Source: Marinobacter caseinilyticus
Lineage (GTDB): Bacteria; Pseudomonadota; Gammaproteobacteria; Pseudomonadales; Oleiphilaceae
NCBI RefSeq assembly: GCF_011074955.1
Contig: NZ_WUQJ01000034.1
Location: 62,001-126,000 of the forward strand
Reading direction: 5' to 3'
DNA: 64,000 nucleotides
The translations under genes and the position numbers were made by a program. Positions 8,534-17,474 of this stretch are shown piece after piece (the stretch's first letter is position 1; each line of letters begins with the position of its first letter). Below the pieces are notes generated by a model, which worked only from the letters and a program-made list of their open reading frames with translations, ran no database searches and was not told where the DNA came from.

Positions 8534-9895
8534 ATGAACATGAGTTTTTTGCAAGAGCTGTTTAACAACATTACCCAGCGCGAAGCTTCGCTGCGACGGC
8601 GCACGGGCAGCCTCGACCATTGCGACCACCACCAGCTGATTGCGGCTTGCCAGGCACTGCTGAAAAGTGACGGGGAGGCGTCCAGTATCAGCCTTGCCAG
8701 CCGGGCTCTGGAGATTTATGCCCGTCTGGACAATGATGAAAAGCGTTCCTTTTTCGAGCAGCTTGCGGTGCTGTTCTCCGCCGAACCGGAACAGATTGAC
8801 CAGGCCTATCTGGCCTACAAGGCCGCGCGCACCAGTGAGAACCTCGAAATCCTGTTTGAATCCTGTGAGCCCGAACGGCAGGAGTTACTGAGACGGCTCA
8901 ACCTGGCCAGTGGCGGCACGCATGAATTGGTGACGATGCGTGAGGACCTGCTTGCGCTGATGGCCAATCACGCGGATTTCAAAGCCATTAACGCAGATTT
9001 CATCCATCTGTTCGGGTCTTGGTTCAACCGGGGTTTTCTGGTGCTGAAACGCATCGACTGGAACACGCCCGCCAATATCCTGGAAAAGCTCATTCGCTAC
9101 GAAGCGGTGCACAAAATCCAGGACTGGGACGACCTCCGGCGCCGGCTGGATGCCCGGGACCGGCGCTGTTTCGGTTTTTTCCACCCCGCCATCGGTGATG
9201 AACCACTGATCTTTGTCGAAGTGGCCTTGAACAAAGGGCTGCCCGATCAGATTCAGTCCATTTTATCCAGTGACCTCTATGACATCGACGACCCCGAGTC
9301 TGCCGATACCGCGGCGTTTTTCGGCATCAGCAATTGCCAGGTCGGGTTGCGGGGCATTTCGTTCGGCAACTTCCTGATCAAGCAGGTGGTGCAGGAGCTG
9401 AAACAGGAGCTGCCAAACCTGAAATACTTTGTCACCTTGTCACCGGTGCCTAATTTCCGCAGCTGGCTGGAAAGCACCTACCTTGATGACATCGGGCTAC
9501 TCGGCCCCGAGGCCCAGGAAACACTCAAGCACCTGAACGATCCCGACTGGTACAAGAACGAGGCCCTCTCGGAGCGCCTGGGCAATGTGATCAAGCCATT
9601 GGCCGCGCGCTACCTGCTAAAAGAAAAGACCAACAGCGGCCAGCCGCTGAATCCGGTTGCCCGCTTTCATCTGGGTAACGGGGCCGAACTGCACCGCATC
9701 AACTGGCTGGGCGACACCTCAGCCAAAGGCATGAAGCAATCCGCCGGGCTCATGGTGAACTACCTGTATGTGCTCGACAACATTGAACGCAATCACGAGC
9801 AGTACACCACCAATGGCACCATTGTGTGCTCATCGGGCGTTCGTGATCTTAGCCGCCGGGGCCGCAAGCTGCTCAAAGGAGAGTCTGAAAAATGA
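8534..9895 (+). CDS. matA: Malonyl-CoA decarboxylase
   Basis: A 453-residue cytosolic enzyme converting malonyl-CoA to acetyl-CoA and CO2. It has the N-terminal helical domain (about 1-140) and the acetyltransferase-like C-terminal domain. Conserved blocks: ISNCQVGLRGISFGNFLIK, TLSPVPNF (catalytic Ser303) and PVARFHLGNGA (catalytic His379). Its stop overlaps the matB start by 4 bases (ATGA). With MatB it turns imported malonate into acetyl-CoA. An ATG two codons later is an alternative start. Confidence 0.93.
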   Translation: MNMSFLQELFNNITQREASLRRRTGSLDHCDHHQLIAACQALLKSDGEASSISLASRALEIYARLDNDEKRSFFEQLAVLFSAEPEQIDQAYLAYKAARTSENLEILFESCEPERQELLRRLNLASGGTHELVTMREDLLALMANHADFKAINADFIHLFGSWFNRGFLVLKRIDWNTPANILEKLIRYEAVHKIQDWDDLRRRLDARDRRCFGFFHPAIGDEPLIFVEVALNKGLPDQIQSILSSDLYDIDDPESADTAAFFGISNCQVGLRGISFGNFLIKQVVQELKQELPNLKYFVTLSPVPNFRSWLESTYLDDIGLLGPEAQETLKHLNDPDWYKNEALSERLGNVIKPLAARYLLKEKTNSGQPLNPVARFHLGNGAELHRINWLGDTSAKGMKQSAGLMVNYLYVLDNIERNHEQYTTNGTIVCSSGVRDLSRRGRKLLKGESEK

Positions 9896-11421
9896 GCCAT
9901 AACCTGTTCGATACGTTTTCAACCCGCATGCAAGCGCGCCGCGACGCGGACTTTATCGTTACCCCGGAAGGTCGCAATTACAATTACGCGCAGGCACTCG
10001 ACATGAGTGCCACGTTGGCAGCAACCCTGGTGGCCTTGGGTGTTCGCCCCGGTGACCGGGTAGCCGTGCAGGTCGACAAGAGCCCGGAAGCCATCCTGCT
10101 TTACCTGGCCTGCCTGCGTATGGGCGGTGTGTACCTGCCGCTAAACACCGGCTATACCGCGTCGGAAATCGGCTATTTCCTGGGCGATGCGGAACCGGCG
10201 CTGTTTGTCTGCCGGCCCGATGCCCTGGACGCGGCCAACCAGATTGCTGCCGAAACCGGCTGCCCCCAAGTGGTCACGCTGGGCACTGGAGGTGACGGAA
10301 CGCTGATGGATAAGAGCGCCGGTGTGACACCGTTTGCCGGTATAGAAACCCGCGCGGACAGTGATCTGGCGGCCATCCTTTATACCTCCGGCACTACGGG
10401 CCGCTCAAAAGGTGCCATGCTGACCCACGGCAACCTGGGCTCCAACTCCAGGACACTGGCAGAAGTCTGGCGCTTTACCGAAACAGACCGCCTGATTCAT
10501 GCCCTGCCGATCTTTCATACCCACGGTTTGTTCGTGGCCTGCAATGTAGTGCTGATGTCCGGCGCCAGCATGTACTTTTTGTCCCGTTTCGACGTTGACA
10601 CCGTGATTGACGCCATGGCTGACGGCACCGTTCTGATGGGCGTGCCAACGTTCTACACCCGCCTGTTGCAGGACTCCAGACTGACCCCCGAACTCACTGC
10701 GAACATGCGGTTGTTCACGTCTGGCTCGGCGCCCCTGACGGCCGACACCCATAAAGCATTCCAGCAGCGCACCGGGCACGCCATTCTTGAGCGTTACGGA
10801 ATGACGGAAACGAATATGAACACCTCCAACCCGTACGACGGTGACCGCATTGCCGGCACGGTTGGCATGCCCCTACCGGGCGTTGAGGTCCGCATCACCA
10901 ATCCGGAGGCCGACACTCACGAGCCCATCGCGCAGGGTGACATCGGTATGCTGGAAGTCCGTGGCCCCAACGTCTTCAGTGGGTATTGGCGCCTGCCCGA
11001 GAAAACCCGCGCCGAGCTGCTCGATGACGGTTTTTTCGTCACCGGCGATCTCGCCATGATTGATGAGCGTGGCTACATCCACATTGTCGGTCGCGATAAA
11101 GACCTGGTGATTTCCGGCGGTTTTAATGTCTATCCGAAGGAAGTTGAGCAAGTCATCGATGAAATGGATGGCGTTGTGGAGTCGGCGGTGGTCGGTGTGC
11201 CACACCCCGATTTTGGCGAAGGCGTGACGGCGGTGCTAGTATTGCAACCCGGAGCCAAGGTTCAGGAAGCCCAGGTACTGAGCGCGTTATCGGACAAGCT
11301 GGCCAAGTACAAGCAGCCGAAACGGGTGTTCTTTGTCGACAGCCTGCCCCGCAACACTATGGGCAAAGTCCAGAAGAACCAGTTACGGGACCAGTATAAA
11401 GACATCTACGCCGACGCCTGA
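9892..11421 (+). CDS. matB: Malonyl-CoA synthetase
   Basis: A 509-residue acyl-adenylate-forming ligase: malonate + ATP + CoA to malonyl-CoA. The P-loop-like motif is LYTSGTTGRSKGAML (about 163-177), then ERYGMTETNM, and the C-terminal catalytic lysine lies in PRNTMGKVQKNQL. GGAG about 10 bases upstream lies within the end of matA. The assignment to malonate rather than another acid rests on similarity to MatB and on the tight coupling to malonyl-CoA decarboxylase. Confidence 0.92.
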   Translation: MSHNLFDTFSTRMQARRDADFIVTPEGRNYNYAQALDMSATLAATLVALGVRPGDRVAVQVDKSPEAILLYLACLRMGGVYLPLNTGYTASEIGYFLGDAEPALFVCRPDALDAANQIAAETGCPQVVTLGTGGDGTLMDKSAGVTPFAGIETRADSDLAAILYTSGTTGRSKGAMLTHGNLGSNSRTLAEVWRFTETDRLIHALPIFHTHGLFVACNVVLMSGASMYFLSRFDVDTVIDAMADGTVLMGVPTFYTRLLQDSRLTPELTANMRLFTSGSAPLTADTHKAFQQRTGHAILERYGMTETNMNTSNPYDGDRIAGTVGMPLPGVEVRITNPEADTHEPIAQGDIGMLEVRGPNVFSGYWRLPEKTRAELLDDGFFVTGDLAMIDERGYIHIVGRDKDLVISGGFNVYPKEVEQVIDEMDGVVESAVVGVPHPDFGEGVTAVLVLQPGAKVQEAQVLSALSDKLAKYKQPKRVFFVDSLPRNTMGKVQKNQLRDQYKDIYADA

Positions 11422-11448
11422 TTCGTCCCCTTTGGAAGGAATTGCCCT

Positions 11449-12210
11449 ATGACCCATAAAAGTTATCGGATCGGCCAGATTGTGCCGAGTTCCAACACCA
11501 CCATGGAAACGGAAATCCCGGCCATGCTGCGTGCCCGTGAAGCCGTCGCCCCGGAGCGTTTCACCTTCCACTCCAGCCGTATGCGGATGAAGAAGGTCAC
11601 CCGCGAGGAGCTTGCCGCCATGGACGACGAGTCCGACCGGTGTGCCCTGGAGCTCTCCGATGCCCAGGTGGATGTCATGGGCTATGCCTGCCTCGTCGCG
11701 ATAATGAGCCGCGGTGCAGGCTACCATCGGGAGTCTCAGCAGCGGTTGCACGAAGCCACCGCTGGCAATGGCTTTCCGACCCCGGTAGTCAGCAGCGCGG
11801 GAGCGCTGACGGAGGGTCTGGCCACCCTGGGCGCAAAAAAAGTGGCGATCATCACGCCCTATATGAAACCACTGACGCAAATGGTGGTGGACTACATCGA
11901 AGCGGAAGGCATCGAAGTGATCGATAGCATTGCGCTGGAGATTCCGGACAACCTTGAGGTTGGACGCCAAGACCCGCTGGCCCTGTTGGAGATCGTCAAT
12001 CGTCTGAAATGGAAGGGTGCCGATGCGGTGGTGCTGTCCGCCTGCGTGCAGATGCCATCTCTGGCGGCGATTCAGCCGGTTGAGGACCGCCTTGGTTTAC
12101 CGGTGGTGTCAGCGGCAACCTGCACCACTTACCACATGCTGAAGGCTCTTGGCCTGGCGCCCATCGTGCCCAATGCCGGCCGCTTGCTGAACGGGCAATA
12201 CACCGGTTAG
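11449..12210 (+). CDS. maiA: Maleate cis-trans isomerase
   Basis: A 253-residue member of the Asp/Glu racemase superfamily that isomerises maleate to fumarate without cofactor. The N-terminal IGQIVPSSNTTMETEIPAML is the hallmark of maleate isomerases. The two catalytic cysteines are in GYACLVAIM (C81) and LSACVQMPSL (C199). It lies 27 bp after matB with its own GGAAGG ribosome site, so it is the last gene of the malonate operon. The known family alternative, arylmalonate decarboxylase, has only one of these cysteines and does not fit. Usually this gene sits with nicotinate degradation, which is absent here. Confidence 0.85.
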   Translation: MTHKSYRIGQIVPSSNTTMETEIPAMLRAREAVAPERFTFHSSRMRMKKVTREELAAMDDESDRCALELSDAQVDVMGYACLVAIMSRGAGYHRESQQRLHEATAGNGFPTPVVSSAGALTEGLATLGAKKVAIITPYMKPLTQMVVDYIEAEGIEVIDSIALEIPDNLEVGRQDPLALLEIVNRLKWKGADAVVLSACVQMPSLAAIQPVEDRLGLPVVSAATCTTYHMLKALGLAPIVPNAGRLLNGQYTG

Positions 12211-12605
12211 CGCGGGCCCGGGTGTTGCGTCAGGGTATCGGTGATGGTCCACCAGTCGGCCTTCGATGCGGTAAAGGCATGGGACGACAGCGGCAACTTC
12301 AGTGGCCCATCGATCAGACCTGCGCGCACCCGTAACGTTTCGGGTGCAGCGTCACGCTGACTGAACACGGGCGAGCCACATTGGCCGCAGAATACCCTTG
12401 CTTTACCCGGTGACGAGGCGTAGCGGACCAACAGTGCCGCGCCCGAGATCAGCTCAAAGGCCGTCGCAGCGACCGGAATATTGGCCGCAAACGCGCTTCC
12501 CTGAGCCTTGCGACACTGTGCGCAGTGGCAGATCTGAATCGGCTCCAGGGGGCCGATCAGGCGGAACTGCACACCGTCACACAGACAGCTACCAGTATGG
12601 ATCAT
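12207..12605 (-). CDS. GFA family (glutathione-dependent formaldehyde-activating-like) zinc protein
   Basis: A 132-residue zinc protein of the GFA/CENP-V fold. The zinc-binding cysteines are visible as CLC (7, 9), CHCAQC (26, 28, 31) and FCGQC (73, 76). Members bind glutathione adducts, and most are of unknown substrate. Its 3' end overlaps that of maiA by 4 bp in convergent orientation. GGAGAG precedes the ATG. A paralogue lies at 37965-38381. Confidence 0.85.
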   Translation of the reverse strand: MIHTGSCLCDGVQFRLIGPLEPIQICHCAQCRKAQGSAFAANIPVAATAFELISGAALLVRYASSPGKARVFCGQCGSPVFSQRDAAPETLRVRAGLIDGPLKLPLSSHAFTASKADWWTITDTLTQHPGPR

Positions 12606-12775
12606 CGTAACACTCTCCTTTCATGTTTCGTTCCGGCACCCTCAGCGGGGTGGTTCCCAGCACCAGTCCGGCCGTCACCATAACGCTGTCTGCGGGCCTG
12701 CCGGAAGGCAATGACCGAGTGCTATCCGTCACGATCATGTCGTTGAGGTCACCGGGCCAGATCGTCTCACTCCCG

Positions 12776-13750
12776 CTAATCGCGGTGCCCCCAACGGGCA
12801 ACTTGCCCGCGAACGTCAACATGGACAAACGGACCGTGGCTGGCGGTACTGCCATAGGCACCGACGCCGCCCCTGAGTTCCGGCCGTTGGTGTTTTTTCA
12901 CAAATTGATCAGACCACCGGTACAACACCATGGCATCTGCTTTGGTCACTCGGCCATCGCCGTTCAGGTCGTCCATACGACCGTCTTTGGGCGTCACATC
13001 AATATAGACATCCGCAGCGCCACCCCACAGGTGCCGGCTATTGGCCACATTGTCGATCGATGCATTGTAGTAAGGCGTGCGATAACCGCTCATGATGACG
13101 AAGCTATCCGACCGGAACCCATTTTCATTAACCTCCGCCAACAGGCCTTCCAGCTTCATTAGCAAAGCCGGGCGCAACACCAGGTATTTGGGGTAGCCGC
13201 CGGGCTGCTTGCAGAGGAATTGCTCCAACCTGAAATGAGGCGACACCCAAGTCGATTTATTCGCCTCCGTGACTTCAATAAAGCCAAGTGGCGCCTCATA
13301 GGCCGATAACCCCTTGAAGGGCTGCTTGGGGTAAGTGCCAATAGGGTAGCCATTCAGTTTTCCATTGCGTACCTGACTGGCGGGTACGAGGGTAAACACC
13401 TGTATGCGCATTGTCTCGCCGGTGTCTGTGCGGTGAAGCACCAGTGCCTGCAACCCTGACGTTTCCGGTGCCCGCCAACGCCAGGTCCCCGGGGCCGAGG
13501 GCGATACCACCCGCTGCTCCGACACCAGTTCAAAATCACCGGACAGGCTGTCTTTGGCAAGGCGGATGACGACGGTTCCCGAGGGCATCACCGATGTAAA
13601 CGCCTCAGTATAGTGAGACATGACTTCGTTAATGCGAACCTTAAAACTGAGCCTGCCGGTGTCAAAACTGGCTGCCGCCTGGGCACACAGGGCCAACCCG
13701 ATCACTGTGCCAAGCCCTACTTTCCCCAACCACTGCCCGATCATCACCAT
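12776..13750 (-). CDS. M15-family / MepK-like peptidoglycan peptidase with an EF-hand loop
   Basis: A 324-residue exported zinc peptidase. Residues 1-28 form a signal peptide (ends AQAAAS). A beta-rich N-terminal region (30-165) precedes the M15/DUF882 catalytic domain. Zinc and catalytic residues: SRHLWGGAAD (H240, D247) and FVHVDVRG (H310, D312). Between them sits DLNGDGRVTKAD (261-272), a textbook 12-residue calcium loop with D, N, D and D at 1, 3, 5 and 12. It follows the L,D-transpeptidase gene by 67 bp, the same pair as ycbB-ycbK in E. coli, where the second product MepK cuts 3-3 cross-links. Calcium control is inference. Confidence 0.82.
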   Translation of the reverse strand: MVMIGQWLGKVGLGTVIGLALCAQAAASFDTGRLSFKVRINEVMSHYTEAFTSVMPSGTVVIRLAKDSLSGDFELVSEQRVVSPSAPGTWRWRAPETSGLQALVLHRTDTGETMRIQVFTLVPASQVRNGKLNGYPIGTYPKQPFKGLSAYEAPLGFIEVTEANKSTWVSPHFRLEQFLCKQPGGYPKYLVLRPALLMKLEGLLAEVNENGFRSDSFVIMSGYRTPYYNASIDNVANSRHLWGGAADVYIDVTPKDGRMDDLNGDGRVTKADAMVLYRWSDQFVKKHQRPELRGGVGAYGSTASHGPFVHVDVRGQVARWGHRD

Positions 13751-13817
13751 ACGTTATACCTACTATCGTTAACCCGGAGCTTTACCCGATCAGTGACCGC
13801 GCGCCCAATCTTCGTGT

Positions 13818-15518
13818 CTATTTCTGCGACAGTAACCCAGCATCCCGGACGGCCCCATTGCCCGCCAAACCCGTCACCGGGACACGGCTGGTCAACGCCC
13901 GGTAAAGACGCTCATCACGTTCATAAATATCCTTGCGAAACTGTGGCTGGCCGTTGTCGTCCGACCAGGCTGTCCAATACTCCAGATGCACGGGTATCGG
14001 CTTTTTCAAATTGACCGTTACCGTTCTTTTGGAGCGAACGGTCTCCTCAATCCGACCGGCACCCCAGCCAGGATCGCCGGCCAGGGCCAGTAGGTGTGCC
14101 GCTAACTCCAACGGTTCTTCAACCCGGATACACCCGGAACTAAACGAGCGCTCGGACTTTCGAAACAGGTCTCGTGATGGCGTGTCATGGAGGTATACAT
14201 CAAACTTGTTGGGAAACATGAACTTGACTTGCCCAAGAGCATTCATGGGCCCGGGCGCCTGAACCAACTGATAAGGAAACCGCGACGCGGAGGTTGCCCG
14301 CCAATCAATCCCGCCCGGGTCCACCCGCTGTCGTTCAGCACCCCATCCCCGGTAAATTGAAAACCCCAGCCGTTGCAGGTAGGTCGGATCACGGATAATT
14401 TCCGGCAGCTTATCTTCAATGATCAACTTACCCGGCACCGTCCAGGTGGGATTGAATACCAGATAGCGAATGCTGTCGCTGAAGACCGGCGTGCGGCGAA
14501 ACGGACGCCCGACGATCACGCGCTTGCGCAATGTCACCTCCCCTTTCACAACCAGGGTCAGCTCGTAACCTGCGGCATTCACCATGACATGCGGGTCACC
14601 CAGGGAGTCTGGCAACCACCGCCAGCGCTCGAGGTTAAGATCAATGAGTCGGAGTAATTCCGCCGGCGTGCGATTAAGCGCCCTGAGCGTGTCGCGCCCA
14701 ACGACACCGTCATCTTCAAGACCGTTGTGGGCCTGAAAGATTTTCACCAGAGCCACTAATGGCGGATCGTAATTCTCGATGATGCTGCTTTCTGCGTTGG
14801 CGCCTGCCGGAGCCATTCCGTAGAGCCCCCGGAGCTGTGTCAACCGGTGCCTGACTTCGGCCAGTCGTGCGTCGGTCATCCCCGGTTTCAAGCTCGCGCC
14901 ATCCGGGATTGGCGGCCAGGGCAAGTCGGTCATTTGAACAAGGTACGCGCGCAACTGCTTAAGCTTCCGGTAGCCCGTCTGGGCTGGGCGCACATCGTCC
15001 AGTTCCCGGCCCACCGCGTGCTCTTGCAATGCTCGGGCGAGAATGGGCGCCATCGCCCGCTGGCGTCGATTGGCCAGCCACTCGGCATCAATCGTTTCGG
15101 GGTTTACCTTACCCTCCAGTAAGTGCGACCCCATCATAAAAAAGGCGTCTGACAGCAGTAGATCGAGATCCACACGTTCAGCTGACGACATATCTTCAAA
15201 CTGTCTGGATAGCAGCGCGGTTAACGGCAACTGGTGATAATCGGCTGGATTAAGGCCATCCTGGCCCATGCTGTCCAGCGCGGCCAGGAGTGCCTCTCGA
15301 TCATCGGTCTCCAGCCAGGCAAGTTCAAACTGTCGTTCGGCGTAAAAATTCGTCAATGCCTGTCGTGCCATCAGCGGCTCTCCAGCCGCCGATGGCACGA
15401 ACCCCGCCTGCATGGCTTCGACTCGTTGACGCAGGGATTCGTCGGCAATAACGCAGGTCGATAGCAGAAGGCATAACCCTGCCAACAAAAAACGCCTACG
15501 GAGACTCCGACATTCCAT
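13818..15518 (-). CDS. L,D-transpeptidase, YcbB/LdtD family
   Basis: A 566-residue periplasmic enzyme making meso-Dap to meso-Dap (3-3) cross-links. Signal peptide at 1-26, then the YcbB helical scaffold, a peptidoglycan-binding helical domain (around DGVVGRDTLRALNRTP) and the YkuD catalytic domain. The active site runs from YLHDTPSRDLF (H444) to SFSSGCIRVEE (nucleophile C463). SSGC instead of the common SHGC is normal for this subfamily. ATG at 15518 with TGGAG at proper distance is preferred to an in-frame TTG 9 bases earlier, which would lie directly on that ribosome site. Confidence 0.9.
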   Translation of the reverse strand: MECRSLRRRFLLAGLCLLLSTCVIADESLRQRVEAMQAGFVPSAAGEPLMARQALTNFYAERQFELAWLETDDREALLAALDSMGQDGLNPADYHQLPLTALLSRQFEDMSSAERVDLDLLLSDAFFMMGSHLLEGKVNPETIDAEWLANRRQRAMAPILARALQEHAVGRELDDVRPAQTGYRKLKQLRAYLVQMTDLPWPPIPDGASLKPGMTDARLAEVRHRLTQLRGLYGMAPAGANAESSIIENYDPPLVALVKIFQAHNGLEDDGVVGRDTLRALNRTPAELLRLIDLNLERWRWLPDSLGDPHVMVNAAGYELTLVVKGEVTLRKRVIVGRPFRRTPVFSDSIRYLVFNPTWTVPGKLIIEDKLPEIIRDPTYLQRLGFSIYRGWGAERQRVDPGGIDWRATSASRFPYQLVQAPGPMNALGQVKFMFPNKFDVYLHDTPSRDLFRKSERSFSSGCIRVEEPLELAAHLLALAGDPGWGAGRIEETVRSKRTVTVNLKKPIPVHLEYWTAWSDDNGQPQFRKDIYERDERLYRALTSRVPVTGLAGNGAVRDAGLLSQK

Positions 15519-15629
15519 AAGAGACAACTCCAGATCAGGTTAAAACCAACAGTGCGACCACAACTCTTTTGTCTCTCAATTTCAAACCGGGGGTGCCACC
15601 CTCGATCTGAAACGTTCAATCAGCAAGCA

Positions 15630-16100
15630 TTATTCTTCGGAATCATAGTTCTCAATCGCTCGTTGCCAGGCTTTCGACAAGTCCTGGTAGGCGTCGGAAA
15701 AGCCCGCTTTCATAGCATCCCAGGCCTCGACCGAGCTTGCCTTCAAACTGCCGTACCACTCAGCCACTTTGGTGCGTTGCTCCCTCAGTGCCTTCAAATT
15801 GGCCCGCGCCTCTTCCCTCGCAGCATCGTTCATATCGTCCCAGCTCTTATCGACACTCTTTTCAAGCTTGTCGATGCGGGCATCGAGTCTATCGAGCGTT
15901 GTTTTAATGCTTTTAAGGGCCTCATCCTTCTGCTCGACGCTGTAGGTCTGAAGTTCTTGAGAGAGTTCCTTCGTCTCTCGTTTCAGGTCCTCCACGGTGG
16001 TTTTGGAGTCTTCTGCCTGAGCGTGACTCACCGATACGATTGCTATAATAGCGGTAATTACTCCAGACAATACGATGCGACTAACACCTATACGTTGCAT
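15630..16100 (-). CDS. Exported helical coiled-coil protein, sll1863-like
   Basis: A 156-residue protein with a signal peptide (1-29, ending HAQA) followed by almost continuous charged amphipathic helix rich in K, E, D and A; W-x-x-M/W-type repeats occur near the C-terminus (SWDDMND, VEAWDAMKAGFSDAYQDL, LSKAWQRAI). It resembles small stress-associated proteins annotated as sll1863 family. It is periplasmic by prediction and has no catalytic motif. It lies upstream of ldtD on the same strand with a 110-bp gap. Function unknown. Confidence 0.7.
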   Translation of the reverse strand: MQRIGVSRIVLSGVITAIIAIVSVSHAQAEDSKTTVEDLKRETKELSQELQTYSVEQKDEALKSIKTTLDRLDARIDKLEKSVDKSWDDMNDAAREEARANLKALREQRTKVAEWYGSLKASSVEAWDAMKAGFSDAYQDLSKAWQRAIENYDSEE

Positions 16101-16232
16101 GGCCTTTCTCCCGGTTTGTGTTGTTGATCGTGGTGGGGAAACACTTCGGTGGTCGCCCTGGCGTTCGCAAGTAACACCTCATGAACACCCTGATGACGCT
16201 CCGTTAGCGCGTTGCGTTCCGATTCCCTACCG

Positions 16233-17405
16233 TTACTTCCCCAGCAATTCACCCACTGGCTGCAGGTTTTCAATGTGATCACACAGCGACTTGATAATCA
16301 TCAACAGGGGCGTTGCCACAATCAATCCAACGGCACCCCACAGCCAGCCCCAGAACAGTAGCCCAATGAATATCGCCACGGCGTTGAGGCTGGACACCTG
16401 ACTGGTCAGCCACGGCGTTAACAGATAGCCTTGAATGCTGGTGATTCCCAGCGAGACACCGGCCACAATGATGGCCATATCAATGGCGCCGAATTGTAAA
16501 AATGCGGCCGCTCCGGTGCCCACGAATACCAGAAAGGGCCCTAAATATGGCACCGCGCTCGCTACGCCGGCAACCACACCCCAGAGCACCGCCTGCTCCA
16601 TCCCCATCATAAAAAAAGCAAACCAGGTCAGAACGCCAACGAACACACCGCCAATCAGCATCACAAAAATGAAACGCCGCACCTGGCGATGAAATTCATT
16701 CAGAATACGCACCGCTTTGCGCATGCGTCGGAAGGAAGGGCCCGACATTCGAACAACTTTGCGCTTATACAGAGAGCCAATGGACAGCAGGAAATAAACC
16801 AGCAACAGGACGGAAAAACACTGGGTCACCAGTACCAGCGCAGCAGATGAACCCGTAAGCAGATAATTGCGAACATTGAACGATTCTTCGACAATGCGCA
16901 CCGGCGTTGCCTGGGAAGTGGCCGATTCGGTGTCAGCGTCCTGACCCTTGGCGGTCTCTTCTATCTGTTTGGCCGCCTTTTGAGCCTTGTCCATGATGCT
17001 TTCGTCTGCCGACGGCTCACTCGTGGCGCTTCGCTGGAACTGATCCAATGCGGTGGGAATCTTATCAAGCATCGCCATGGCTTCGCGTTGCAATGGCATG
17101 GTGGCCAGGGCCAGCACGGCTAACAAGGAAACCAGCACGACAGCGGCACTGATCGGGCGGGGAATTCTAAGCCGGTCCAGGGCAGAAACCAGTGGGTCCA
17201 ATGCGTAACTGAGGAGCACACTGGCAACCAGGGGCAACAATACGGCCTGAGCCCAATCAATAAAAAACACGGTCCCAATCACCGCCAGAACGATGAGCGC
17301 AGAATGACGAATATTGATCGGATTCATGGTAACAGCAACCGGTCTTTCGTCGTCGCTGGACACGGCAACCTGGGTACCCGGGGTCAGTCGATTGTGTTCG
17401 GCCAT
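16233..17405 (-). CDS. AI-2E family transporter / PerM-like permease
   Basis: A 390-residue inner-membrane protein with an N-terminal group of helices (about 30-110), a soluble middle segment rich in A, Q and E (about 120-190) and C-terminal helices (200-380). The family blocks are SAVPYLGPFLVFVGTG and ITSIQGYLLTPWLTSQVSSL plus VGLIVATPLLMIIK. Family members export quorum signals, or act as Na+/H+ antiporters or lipid-associated permeases; substrate cannot be told. Confidence 0.88.
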   Translation of the reverse strand: MAEHNRLTPGTQVAVSSDDERPVAVTMNPINIRHSALIVLAVIGTVFFIDWAQAVLLPLVASVLLSYALDPLVSALDRLRIPRPISAAVVLVSLLAVLALATMPLQREAMAMLDKIPTALDQFQRSATSEPSADESIMDKAQKAAKQIEETAKGQDADTESATSQATPVRIVEESFNVRNYLLTGSSAALVLVTQCFSVLLLVYFLLSIGSLYKRKVVRMSGPSFRRMRKAVRILNEFHRQVRRFIFVMLIGGVFVGVLTWFAFFMMGMEQAVLWGVVAGVASAVPYLGPFLVFVGTGAAAFLQFGAIDMAIIVAGVSLGITSIQGYLLTPWLTSQVSSLNAVAIFIGLLFWGWLWGAVGLIVATPLLMIIKSLCDHIENLQPVGELLGK

Positions 17406-17474
17406 GGCGGTCCCTGCTTCTGAACCTCACTTACAAACGATCATCGCAATTTCCCGCCAGGCCGTATACTCCCC

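Noticed and set aside
12589..12861. 90-codon minus-strand frame between the GFA and M15 genes, and the plus-strand frame from 12623
   Set aside because: Both overlap the real genes at their ends and show no ribosome site or family pattern; the 170-bp gap is treated as non-coding.
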